Shown here: positions 1 to 9,700 of the stretch, in pieces
Layout of the letters: every line of letters begins with the position of its first letter
Position numbering within the stretch: the stretch's first letter is position 1
Assembly: GCF_011801145.1 (NCBI RefSeq)
Contig: NZ_CP046172.1
Location: 1,984,001-2,048,000 of the forward strand
Source: Nocardia arthritidis
Lineage (GTDB): Bacteria > Actinomycetota > Actinomycetes > Mycobacteriales > Mycobacteriaceae
Direction of reading: 5' to 3'
DNA: 64,000 nucleotides
Position numbers and translations under genes: made by a program
Notes under the pieces: generated by a model
Database searches by the model: none
What the model was told of the DNA's origin: nothing
What the model saw: only the letters and a program-made list of their open reading frames with translations

Positions 1-453
1 TCCGACGACCTCGTCTATTTCGTCCACGGCACCGAATTGGACGCGGACACCACGGCCCGCTTCACCGCCCGCGGCATCCGCATCGTCGACACCCCGGTCG
101 CCGAGATCGTCGACGGCGGAGACGGCATCGCGGGTGTGCGCCTGACCGACGGGCAGTTCGTGGCCCGCCGCGTCCTCGCGGTGGCGACCACATTGGAAGT
201 CCGGGCCGAAGGGCTGGCGGGTTTGGGTTTGGCGATCCGAGATCTGCCCGGCGGCATGGGCCGTCACTTCGCCAGCGGCACAGCGGGTGTCACCGAGGTG
301 CCCGGGGTGTGGGTCGCCGGAAACGCCGCCGATCCGATGGCGCAGGTCGGCGCCGCCGCGGCGGCCGGTGCGCTAGCGGGTGCGCACATGAACGCCGATC
401 TTGTTGGCGCAGATACCGATGCGGCCTTGCGGCGGGGTACCGCGCTCGTCTGA
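1..453 (+). CDS. FAD-dependent oxidoreductase (thioredoxin reductase-like), C-terminal part
   Basis: The reading frame is open from base 1 and stops at 453, so the gene begins outside the window. The visible 150 residues end in the FAD-binding signature of pyridine-nucleotide disulfide oxidoreductase-like proteins (GVWVAGNAADP followed by an Ala-rich helix). In this fold that segment contacts the flavin and closes the NAD(P)H/FAD domain. Actinobacterial thioredoxin reductase-like proteins of about 300 residues carry this ending, often without the redox CxxC pair. The N-terminal half is missing, so neither the CxxC nor the nucleotide-binding GxGxxG can be checked. The next gene starts 140 bp downstream with its own ribosome site, so no close operon is implied. 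Confidence 0.8.
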   Translation, partial: SDDLVYFVHGTELDADTTARFTARGIRIVDTPVAEIVDGGDGIAGVRLTDGQFVARRVLAVATTLEVRAEGLAGLGLAIRDLPGGMGRHFASGTAGVTEVPGVWVAGNAADPMAQVGAAAAAGALAGAHMNADLVGADTDAALRRGTALV

Positions 454-593
454 ATCGAACTGCTCGGCAAAGTGACTGCGCTGCCGCGACGTTGGGGCGA
501 CCACATCCGCCCGATTCCCGAACTTGCCCACTGGCAGGTCGCTATGGATTTAGCGTTGTGGTACGGGGGGTTTCTGTGGGTGAGGAGATTTCA

Positions 594-1394
594 ATGATCG
601 ACATCTTCACGTTTCGCGGTACCAACGAGATGCGCAGCCCGGACGGCACACCGACGGGCATGCTCGCCGCCATAACCGGCCTGCTGGATTCGGCGTATTT
701 CCGTAGCTTCGAACCGAATTGGACCGCATCGATCGGACCGGACCCGAATCTGTGGGGCCCGTCGCTGGACACCTCGGTGCAGGAGGGCACCGCCGCCGGT
801 GTGCAGGCGATCCAGGATTCGCCGAATGTCTGTGGGCTGCTGAGCTATTCGCTTGGCGGCATCTGCGTCAGCCGGATCCTGGAGGGTGTGCGGTCCGGGC
901 AGTACACCAATACCGACGGCAGTCCGCTGGAGATAGCGTTCGCCGTCAACCTCGCGAATCCGCTTCGGGCCGAAGGCGATTCGGTCAACAACCTGTGCCC
1001 GCCGTCGACTTTCGGACTGCACGGACAGCACGGGCCGTGGCCGGACCAGGTGCAGACGCGCGAGTACGCCAATCCGGCCGACATCATCACCGCGTCCCCG
1101 GCGGATTCGCCGCTGCGGATCATCGATGTCGGCATCTCGCCGTTCTCCTTCGTGGAGGGCGCGCGTTTCGGCAATGTGAGCTATCTGATCTTCGAAGAGC
1201 TGCTGCGGTGGCTGATGCAGGACCCGGTAACGAATTTCGATCGCTACGTCGATGCGACGCGCGGCGTGATCGGCCTGCTGACGCCGTGGCCGGACGGCCC
1301 GCACGTCGGCTATTCGGGTCAGAACATGCCGGGCACGAACGTCCTGTGGACAACGCATGCGGCGAACTACATCAACGACACCTTCGCCCACTGA
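594..1394 (+). CDS. Small serine hydrolase, LysB/cutinase-like alpha/beta fold
   Basis: A 266-residue protein. The open frame extends to 309, but the ATG at 594 has a GAGGAG ribosome site 6 nt upstream and the extension is Arg/Cys-rich in a way typical of antisense or noise. Residues 83-89 contain S-Y-S86-L-G-G, a nucleophile elbow in a central strand-turn-helix. The N-terminal TFRGTNEM, the repeated PSLDTS/NxP elements and a C-terminal H-A-A-N-Y are reminiscent of the mycobacteriophage LysB/cutinase and PE-PPE-type hydrolases that cleave mycolate or lipid esters. There is no signal peptide. The family link is by motif and architecture only and the substrate is unknown. It converges on the SARP regulator with only 6 bp between stops. 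Confidence 0.6.
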   Translation: MIDIFTFRGTNEMRSPDGTPTGMLAAITGLLDSAYFRSFEPNWTASIGPDPNLWGPSLDTSVQEGTAAGVQAIQDSPNVCGLLSYSLGGICVSRILEGVRSGQYTNTDGSPLEIAFAVNLANPLRAEGDSVNNLCPPSTFGLHGQHGPWPDQVQTREYANPADIITASPADSPLRIIDVGISPFSFVEGARFGNVSYLIFEELLRWLMQDPVTNFDRYVDATRGVIGLLTPWPDGPHVGYSGQNMPGTNVLWTTHAANYINDTFAH

Positions 1395-1400
1395 GGGCGG

Positions 1401-3296
1401 TTACACCATCGCGGCGTAATCGCCGACGAGGCTGTGGAATCGGTAGCGCCCCGGCAAAACCTGTTCCAGCATATGCACATCGACGAGGGCTTCCAGGATC
1501 CGCTCGGCGGAATCCACATCGATATCGGCCAGCGCGGCGGTGGCGTCGATATCGAAGCTGCGCCCCTGCCGCAACCCGAGCAGCCGGAATACGCGTTGCT
1601 GATCGGTCGGCAGATCTTGGAAGCTGGCGGTGAGCGCCGCGGATACGCTGCGGGATCCCGCGGATAGGTGCTCGAGCCGATTCCGGGGCTGGCGTAGTCG
1701 TTTGGCCAATCGGTCGATGGGCCAGACCGGCCGGGCTCGGAGCCGCCCGGCGGCGATGCGGATGGCCAGCGGCAGGTAACCGCACAGCCGGACGGTCTCG
1801 GCCACCGCATCGGGCTGGGTGAGCACCCGGTCGTCGCTGACGATGCTGGTGAACAGTGCCGTCGCGTCCTCGCGCGAAAGTACGTCCAGCGAAAGGGTTC
1901 TGGAGACTTCCAGGTCGATGAGCCTGCGGCGGCTGGTGATCAGGACCAGGCAGTCGGGCGTGCCGGGCAGCAGCGGCCGAACCTGGTCCGCGTCGGCCAC
2001 ATTGTCCAGTACGAGCAGCACCGAAAGGGAGGCGATTCGGGTGCGCCACAGGGCGGCTCGGGCATCGAGGTCCGCGGGCATCGTCTCGCCCGGCACCCCC
2101 ACCGCACGGAGGAGTTGTTCCAGCGCGGTCATCGGGTCGACGGGCTCGCGGTCGGTGGCGTACCCGTGCAGGTCTATATAGAGCTGGGCATCGGGGTAGC
2201 GGCCGCTGAGTTGATGGGCCGCGTGTATCGCCAGCGCCGTCTTTCCGACACCGGCCATGCCATCGATCGCCTCGATCAAGACGGTCCGGTGGGCGGCCGC
2301 CCGCGGCGGTACGTCGGCCAGCAGGCTGTCCAATTCGGTACTGCGGCCGGTGAAGTCGGCGATATCGCCGGGTAACTGGTTGCGGCTCGGCTCGCCGGTA
2401 TCGGCCGCGGCGCCCGCCGGTTCGGGCACGGCGATCTCCGGCACCGGCGTGATCGTGTGCGGCCGACGCAATTCGAGGTCGCGACCGATGAAATCGGTGA
2501 TGCCGCCGGTTGATTCGCCGAACGCCGGCTCGATCTCGTCCCGCAGGATCCGCCGGTGCAGTTCGCGCAGTTCCCGGCCCGGCTCGATGCCGACCTCGTT
2601 GGCGAGGCGGCGCTGCGCGTCCTGGAAGACCATCAACGCCTCGGCCTGGCGGCCGCAGTGGTAGAGGCCGAGCATCAGCAGCGCCCGAAACCGTTCCTGC
2701 AGTGGATAGGACACGACGAGTGGGACGAGTTCGGCGACCGCCTCGGCATGTCTGCCGCGGGCGAGTTTGATCCCGGCCCGGAGTTCGAGCGAGGTCAGAT
2801 AGCGCTCCTGTAGTCGTCGGCGCTCGGCCTCGATTGTGGGACCGGCCAGTCCGCTGAACGGTTCGCCGCGCCAGAGCTCCAGCGCGGCATTGGTGTGTGC
2901 GGCCGCCGCCGCGAGGTCGCCTTCGCGCCAGTATTGTTCGGCGGTTCCGATGCGCCGGTCGAAGGCAATGTAATCCGCAAGTGAAGGGTTGCCGTGTAAC
3001 ACATATCCGGTATCGGCCCACACCAGCGCGGATTCCGACACATTGTGCGCCGGGCGCGGTGCGAGCGCCCGGCGTAATCGGCTGACATAGGTCTGCACGC
3101 CATTGCGCGCATCGCCGGGTGGGTGTTCTCCCCAAACCCCGTCGATGATCGCATTCATTGTTACCGGTCGGTTCATTTCCAACAGCAGTGCAACCAGAAC
3201 GGCCTGTTGTTTCGCTGTGCCCAACTCGATCTCACGGTCATCCCGCCACGCCGTGAACGAACCGAGCACGTCGTATCTGATCTGCGGTTGAGCCAT
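1401..3296 (-). CDS. SARP/AfsR-type transcriptional regulator with NB-ARC domain
   Basis: A 631-residue regulator. It begins with an OmpR-like winged helix (about residues 1-95, including the DGVWGEHPPGDARNGVQTYVSRLRRAL signature split across the wing), then a bacterial transcriptional activation domain (about 96-245, ending in EVGIEPGRELRELHRRIL). An NTPase of the NB-ARC/STAND type follows, with Walker A GMAGVGKT near residue 346 and Walker B LLVLDN near 425. It stops after the winged NB-ARC portion, so the TPR half of full-length AfsR is absent. The ATG at 3296 is chosen because GGAGGGG lies 7 nt upstream; a TTG two codons earlier sits too close to that site. SARPs activate secondary-metabolite operons by binding direct repeats. 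This one is divergent from the NRPS genes and is probably their pathway activator (inference). Confidence 0.88.
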   Translation of the reverse strand: MAQPQIRYDVLGSFTAWRDDREIELGTAKQQAVLVALLLEMNRPVTMNAIIDGVWGEHPPGDARNGVQTYVSRLRRALAPRPAHNVSESALVWADTGYVLHGNPSLADYIAFDRRIGTAEQYWREGDLAAAAAHTNAALELWRGEPFSGLAGPTIEAERRRLQERYLTSLELRAGIKLARGRHAEAVAELVPLVVSYPLQERFRALLMLGLYHCGRQAEALMVFQDAQRRLANEVGIEPGRELRELHRRILRDEIEPAFGESTGGITDFIGRDLELRRPHTITPVPEIAVPEPAGAAADTGEPSRNQLPGDIADFTGRSTELDSLLADVPPRAAAHRTVLIEAIDGMAGVGKTALAIHAAHQLSGRYPDAQLYIDLHGYATDREPVDPMTALEQLLRAVGVPGETMPADLDARAALWRTRIASLSVLLVLDNVADADQVRPLLPGTPDCLVLITSRRRLIDLEVSRTLSLDVLSREDATALFTSIVSDDRVLTQPDAVAETVRLCGYLPLAIRIAAGRLRARPVWPIDRLAKRLRQPRNRLEHLSAGSRSVSAALTASFQDLPTDQQRVFRLLGLRQGRSFDIDATAALADIDVDSAERILEALVDVHMLEQVLPGRYRFHSLVGDYAAMV

Positions 3297-3797
3297 GGAC
3301 AAACCCCTCCTGAGCCATGTGCTGCCACCAACGAGGATAGGCCGCTGACGCGTGGTTGAAGCGTAGAACGACCGATAACACTGTCCGACCAGTCGTTTAT
3401 GTGGGAGTACAGCGACAATTACGCGGACTGGGACATCCTGATCGGGTGTGCTGCAACGGGATTCGGGGCCTCGATTTCCTGGCCAATCGAAAAAGCCTGT
3501 GGTTCACAATAGTTCACCCGGCCGTGGTCGAGCGTTCAACTGTGGGCCTGGCCGCGGTGTGCACCAGTCGGGTCGCCAATGTCGGCGCACCGGGCCACAA
3601 AGTCCGTGGCGGTGCGTCGCGAAGTGCGTGTCGGGGCCGGCGTCGTCGAGTGTGCGGGGATCGGGCATCGGATGAACGCCGAGGTCCACCCAGCCGCTGA
3701 GCGGCGGACCGCAGCCGAGGCGCTTGCCGCGGAAGACCTATTCGATCGACACAGGATCGTATCGCCCGATAAACGGTGATAAGCGAGGAAGTTTGCC
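3297..3797. promoter_or_regulatory. 500-bp divergent control region between SARP gene and NRPS operon
   Basis: No credible gene is seen here: the short open frames have no ribosome sites and no family resemblance. The region must hold the promoters for both the SARP gene (minus) and the NRPS genes (plus). It contains a cluster of GTTCA-type and TCGAG-type repeats near 3502-3540 and a further TCGAGTG at 3646-3652. The NRPS start at 3798 has GAGGA at 3785-3789 as ribosome site. Confidence 0.6.
3502..3540 (+). promoter_or_regulatory. Direct-repeat cluster, candidate SARP operator
   Basis: GTTCAC occurs at 3502-3507 and again at 3512-3517, and GTTCAA at 3534-3539, fused to TCGAGCG at 3528-3534. 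The spacings are 10 and 22 bp, so the sites lie on about the same helix face. SARP-family activators are known to bind short direct repeats with about an 11-bp period upstream of target promoters. The assignment to the neighbouring regulator is inference. Confidence 0.4.
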
Positions 3798-6700
3798 ATG
3801 CAATCCGGTAACAAATCGCGCCTGCGCAGTCTCACTTCGATTCAGCATGAGCTGTGGCTGGCACACGAGCTGTCGGATGTTCCCAACAACTGTCTTATCT
3901 ACATCGACATTCACGCCGAACTGGAACAGCGACTTTTCGTCACCGCGCTGCGGCGGGCATTCGCCGAATCCGAGGCACTCGCCGTGAACTTCGTCCGTGG
4001 TGCCGACGGACCGATGCAGATCCAGCGCGATATCAGCGATTGGTCGCCGGTGTCGCTGGACCTCACCCGGGTGCCGGATCCGGTATCCGCGGCATTCGAA
4101 TATATGTCCAGGGAACGGGAATCGGGCTTCGATCTGGAATGTGATCCGCTGCTACGGGTCGCACTGCTGGAACTCGGTGGCAATCACTACTTCCTGGCGA
4201 TGTGTTTTCACCACATCATCATGGACGGTGTCGGCGTCGCGGCCTGGGCTCAACGCGTTCTCGATGTGTACGGCGCGCTGACGACCGGAATTCCCATCGG
4301 GCCATCGGAATTCGTGCACATCGACGATATCGTCGACAGCGACCTTTCGTATCGCCGCGACCGGCGGGCCGTCGATCGGGAATACTGGCGCGGCCGAATA
4401 CCGGCGGTAATCGAACCGCTCAGACTTCCCGGTAGCGCGAACGGCGGCGCGCGGCCGGGCCGAATCGGTTGCACACGAGACCTTTCGCGGGCGGAACTCG
4501 ACGAATTGTCCGAATCGGCGCGATCCGCCGGTGTCAAACTGCCCTATCTGTTGATGTCCGTCGCAGCGGCGGCGGTGCGGCGCTATGCGTCGCGAGACGA
4601 ATTCTGCGTCCAGATACCGGTATCGAATCGAGGCGGTATCGTCGGTAATACGCCGTGTCAACTTTCGGATACTGTTCCGCTGCTGATCAATTCGGGCCGG
4701 GACCTCTCGCTCGGCGCGTTGGCGGGCCGGATCGGTGCGAGCATCGCGAGCGACAGGGACCACTTCCGGTACGGGATGTCGGATATCCGGCGGGATATGG
4801 GAATACCCGGTCCCGACGGGAGCTCCCTCGGTCCGGTCATCAACGTCATGTCCTTCTTCGGCGCGCTGCGAATGCCGGGCGGGACGGCTGAGCTCCAGGT
4901 CTACTCGGCGGGTAATCGCGGCGACCTATCGATACTGTTCTACTACGAAAAGCAATCGGCCCGTGGCGGTTATCTGCGGATCGAGGGCGATTCCGAGCTG
5001 TATTCCGAGGACGACCTACGCGGCTATCTCGGTTCGATATCCCGTTATCTGCGGCAGGCGATTTCCGACCCGGGCGCGCCGATAGGGACGGTGGACATCC
5101 TCGGCGCCGATCGCCGTCTGGTGGTGCAGACCTGGAACGACACGGCGGTGCCGATCGATCCGGACGCGACATTGGTCGGGCTGTTCGAGGATCGGGTGCG
5201 CCGGACGCCGGAGGCGGTGGCGGTGGTGTCCGGTGCGGTTGAGGTGTCGTACCGGCGGCTGGACAGCTGGGCGGACAGTGTCGCGCGAACCTTGTCCGCA
5301 TCGGGCGTGCGCCCGGATTGCGTTGTGGCGGTGGCATTGCCGAGGTCGGTGGAGCTGATAGTCGCCATACTCGCGGTGCTGAAGGCCGGCGGCGCGTACC
5401 TGCCGATCGATCCGTCCTATCCTATGGACCGGTTGGTATTCATTCTCGATGATGCCGCACCCGTCGCGATCCTGACCGATGCCGCCACGTCGAAAACCCT
5501 GCCGGACACCCGGATTCCGCACCTGCTCGTCGAGGAGTCCGCCGCGGAGCGTGCGGGTGCGCCGATCGATCCGCTGCCGGGCAACCTCGCCTATCTGATC
5601 TACACCTCCGGCTCCACCGGCACGCCGAAAGGTGTCGCCGTCACCCACCGCAATGTGGTGTCGCTTTTCCAGAGCACCGCCCGGTGGTGCGAATTCGGCG
5701 CCGACGACGTTTGGGCCTGGTGCCATTCCCAGGCATTCGACTTTTCGGTGTGGGAGATCTGGGGTGCGCTGCTGCACGGTGGCCGGGTCGTCGTCGTGCC
5801 GTGGGATGTGGTGCGCACACCGGCGCAATTGTGGGATCTGGTTGTCGACCGGAGGGTGACGATTCTCAATCAGACCCCGTCCGCATTTCGCGCACTGGCC
5901 GAGGCCCGATCGGTCCGCGGCGACACCGATTCGGCCTTGCGCATGGTGATATTCGGCGGAGAGGCGTTGCAGGACACGCATCTGCGCCCCTGGTATTCCG
6001 GCGATCGCGGCGACGGACCCGCGCTGGTGAATATGTATGGGATCACCGAGACCACGGTGCATGTGACGAAGCTGGAACTGTCGGCGTCATCCGGCACCCA
6101 AGGTGACAGCCCGATCGGGCGCCCGCTCGGGAATATGCGGGTTTACGTATTGGATTCGGATCTGGCGCCGGTGCCGGTCGGTGTCGCCGGTGAGTTGTAT
6201 GTCGCGGGTGCGCAGTTGGCGCGGGGGTATTACGGACGGGCCGGGATGACGGCGGCCCGATTCGTCGCCGATCCATTCGGATCCGGTGGGCGGCTGTACC
6301 GCACCGGCGATGTGGTGCGCTGGAACAGCGCCGGGGTGTTGGAGTTCGTCGGCCGGGCCGACGACCAGGTGAAGATTCGCGGTTTTCGTATCGAACCCGG
6401 CGAAGTGGAAAGCGCGCTTGCCCAGTATCCCTCGGTATCGCATGCGGTGGTGGTGGCCCGCGACGGCGCCGATGGCGATAAGCGGTTGATCGGTTATATC
6501 GTCACCGATGGCAGCGGCCCGGTCGACGGCGGCGCGGTGCGTCGTTTCGCCGCCGGCCGATTGCCGGAGTTCATGGTGCCCGCGGTGGTGATGGTTATCG
6601 AGTCGATACCGTTGACGCCGAACGGGAAATTGGATCGCCGGGCGCTGCCGGATCCGGAATTGGTGTCCTCGGCGCGATATCGGGCGCCGGGCAACACCGG

Positions 6701-9700
6701 GGAACGCGTACTCGCGGAGCTGTTCGGTGAGGTACTCGGGCACGACCGGATCGGCGTCGACGACAATTTCTTCGAGTTGGGTGGCCATTCGCTGTCCGCC
6801 ACCCGGCTGATCAGCCGGATTCGGGCGGAACTCGGGGTCGAGGTGCCGATCCGGACGGTCTTCGACGCGCCGACGGTCGCCCAATTGGCGCTCAGGTTGG
6901 ATTCCGGTGTACGGGTGCGCCCGAAACTGTTGAGCGGGCCGCGTCCGGAGGTTATTCCGCTGTCGTTCGCGCAGCGCCGGTTGTGGTTCATCAATCGGCT
7001 GGAAGGACCTTCCGCCACCTACAACATCCCGGTGGTCGCGCGGTTGACCGGCGCGTTCGACGCGTCGGCGTTCGAGGCCGCGGTCGCCGATGTCGTTGCG
7101 CGGCACGAAAGTTTGCGGACGGTCTTCGTCGAGGTCGATGGCGTTCCGGCGCAGCGGGTACTCGATGCCGACGGCGTCGACGTGCCGGTCGATATCGCCG
7201 AGGTGGCTGCGGCCGAAATAGCCGAGGCGGTTTCGGAGGCGAAGCGGTACCGATTCGACCTGTCCACCCAGATTCCGATCCGGGCGGCCGTATTCCGGTG
7301 CGGTGTCGGCGAATCCGTGCTGGTACTGCTGCTGCATCACATCGCCGGTGACGGTTGGTCGGCGGCAACGCTCTTGCGCGATCTTTCGGTGGCCTATGCG
7401 TCGCGCCTGGACGACCGTGCGCCGGAGTGGGAGCCGTTGCCGGTGCAGTACGTGGATTACACGCTGTGGCAACAGGATCTGCTCGGGTCATCCGACGATC
7501 CGGAAAGCCTTGTCCGCGAACAGTTCGAGTATTGGCGCAGTGAGCTCGACGGGTTGCCGGAGCAGTTGCGGTTGCCGACGGATCGGCCGCGTCCTCGTGT
7601 CGCCAGCTATCGCGGTGACATGGTGTTGTTCGAGATCGATGCCGAGATTCGTAATGCGGTGGAGCGGTTGGCGGTTCGCGAGGGTGCGACCGTATCCATG
7701 GTGCTGCAATCGGCTTTAGCGGTGTTGCTGTTCAAACTCGGTGCTGGGGAGGATATTCCGATCGGATCGCCGATCGCGGGTCGTACCGATGAGGCACTGA
7801 ACGACTTGGTCGGTTTCTTCGTGAACACCTGGGTGCTGCGGACAACTGTCGCTCCGGCAGCGACTTTCCGCGAGATCCTCGCGCAGGTCAGGGCAAAGGC
7901 GTTGGCCGCGTACGAGAATCAGGACGCGCCGTTCGAATTGCTGGTCGAGCTGCTGAATCCGGCGCGCTCGGCGGCACACCATCCGCTGTTCCAGGTCCTG
8001 CTGAGCTTCCAGGACAACACCCTGGCCACGCTGGAACTGCCCGGAGTCGAGGTCGAGCCGCTGCCGCCGGCGGGCGCCACATCGCGATTCGATCTGACGG
8101 TCAATATCGGCGACAGCGCGAACGGTGGATGGGACGGATTCGTCGAATACGCCACCGACCTGTTCGATCGGCCGACGGTCGAGGGCATATCGGCGCGGCT
8201 GGTGCGGATCCTCAGACAGTCGGTGTCGGGTCCGGGCACTGCGGTGGGGACGATCGATGTGCTCGGCGCCGAGGAACGTGAGGTGGTGCTGTGGCGGTGG
8301 AACGAGACGGCCGCCGCAGTCGCGGGCGCCACCGTCACCGAACTGTTCCGGGCCCAGGCCGCACGAACGCCGACCGGGGTCGCCGTATTCTGCGGCGATA
8401 CGGAGGTGACCTACGGAGAACTCGATAGTCGAGCGGATCGGCTTGCACGGGTGCTGATTTCGCGTGGCGTGGGCCCCGACCGCGTTGTCGCGGTGGCGTT
8501 GCCGCGCTCGGCGGAGCTGATCGTCGCGCTGCTCGCGGTGCTGAAGGCCGGTGGCGCGTATCTGCCGATCGATCCGGCATACCCGTCGGATCGGTTGGCA
8601 TTCATTCTCACCGATGCCGCGCCGGTGATCGTCGTGACCGATTCCGCCACCGGGAAAATCCTGCCCGACACGGGAATACCGCGGCTGGAGCTCGACACCG
8701 CCGAGATCCCGGACCAGGCCGATGTGAATCGGATCGTGCGACCGCAGAATCTGGCGTACGTGATCTACACCTCCGGATCGACCGGTGTGCCGAAGGGCGT
8801 CGGCATCACGCACGGCAACGTGCTGAATCTGGTCTCCCAGGACTGGTCGGCCGGTCCCGGCGAGCGGGTGCTCGTCCATTCCTCGATCGCCTTCGACGCG
8901 TCGACCTATGAGATCTGGCCCGCGCTGACGCACGGCGGCGCGGTGGTTTTGGCGGCGGAACAGCGCTCGGATCCGGCGGAGATCATTCGATTGGTCGCGA
9001 AGCGGTCGGTGACCAAGATGTTCTCGACACCGGCATTGCTATCGATACTGCTCGATCAAGTGGCGGCGTCACCCGGCAATCCATTCCGGAGCCTGACCCA
9101 GGTGATCGCGGGCGGAGCCGAACTCACCTCGGCAGTGGCTCGTCGGCTGAAAACCGTTGCGAACGGTTACGGTCCGACGGAAACCACCGTATTCGCCACC
9201 ATGTTCGCGGCCGATGGCATAACGGCGGACGGTCCGGTGCCGATCGGCTCGGCGTTGGCCAATGTTCGTGCCTTCGTTCTGGATTCGGGGCTGCAGCCGG
9301 TGCCGGTCGGTGTGCCCGGCGAGCTCTATATCGCCGGTGCGCAGGTGGCGCGGGGGTATCACGGCCGGGCCGGATCGACCGCGGCACGGTTCGTCGCCGA
9401 TCCGTTCGATCGGTCCGGTGGCCGCCTGTACCGCACCGGTGATGTGGTGCGTTGGAATCCCGACGGGCAGTTGGAGTTCGTCGGACGTGTCGACGACCAG
9501 GTGAAGATCCGTGGCTTCCGGGTGGAGCCCGGTGAGGTGGAAGCCGTTCTGACACAGCATCCTTCGGTCTCGCAGGCGGTGGTGGTCGCGCGCGACGCCG
9601 GAGGCGACGGCGGTACCCGGCTGGTCGGCTATGTGGCCGGTGACCGGGCCGGAACGAGCGGGCACATCGGCGCGAAACGGCTCGACGGCCGCGAGGTACG

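Noticed and set aside
3356..3779. Short open frames between the SARP and NRPS genes
   Set aside because: They have no ribosome sites, overlap one another in different frames and look like no known protein.
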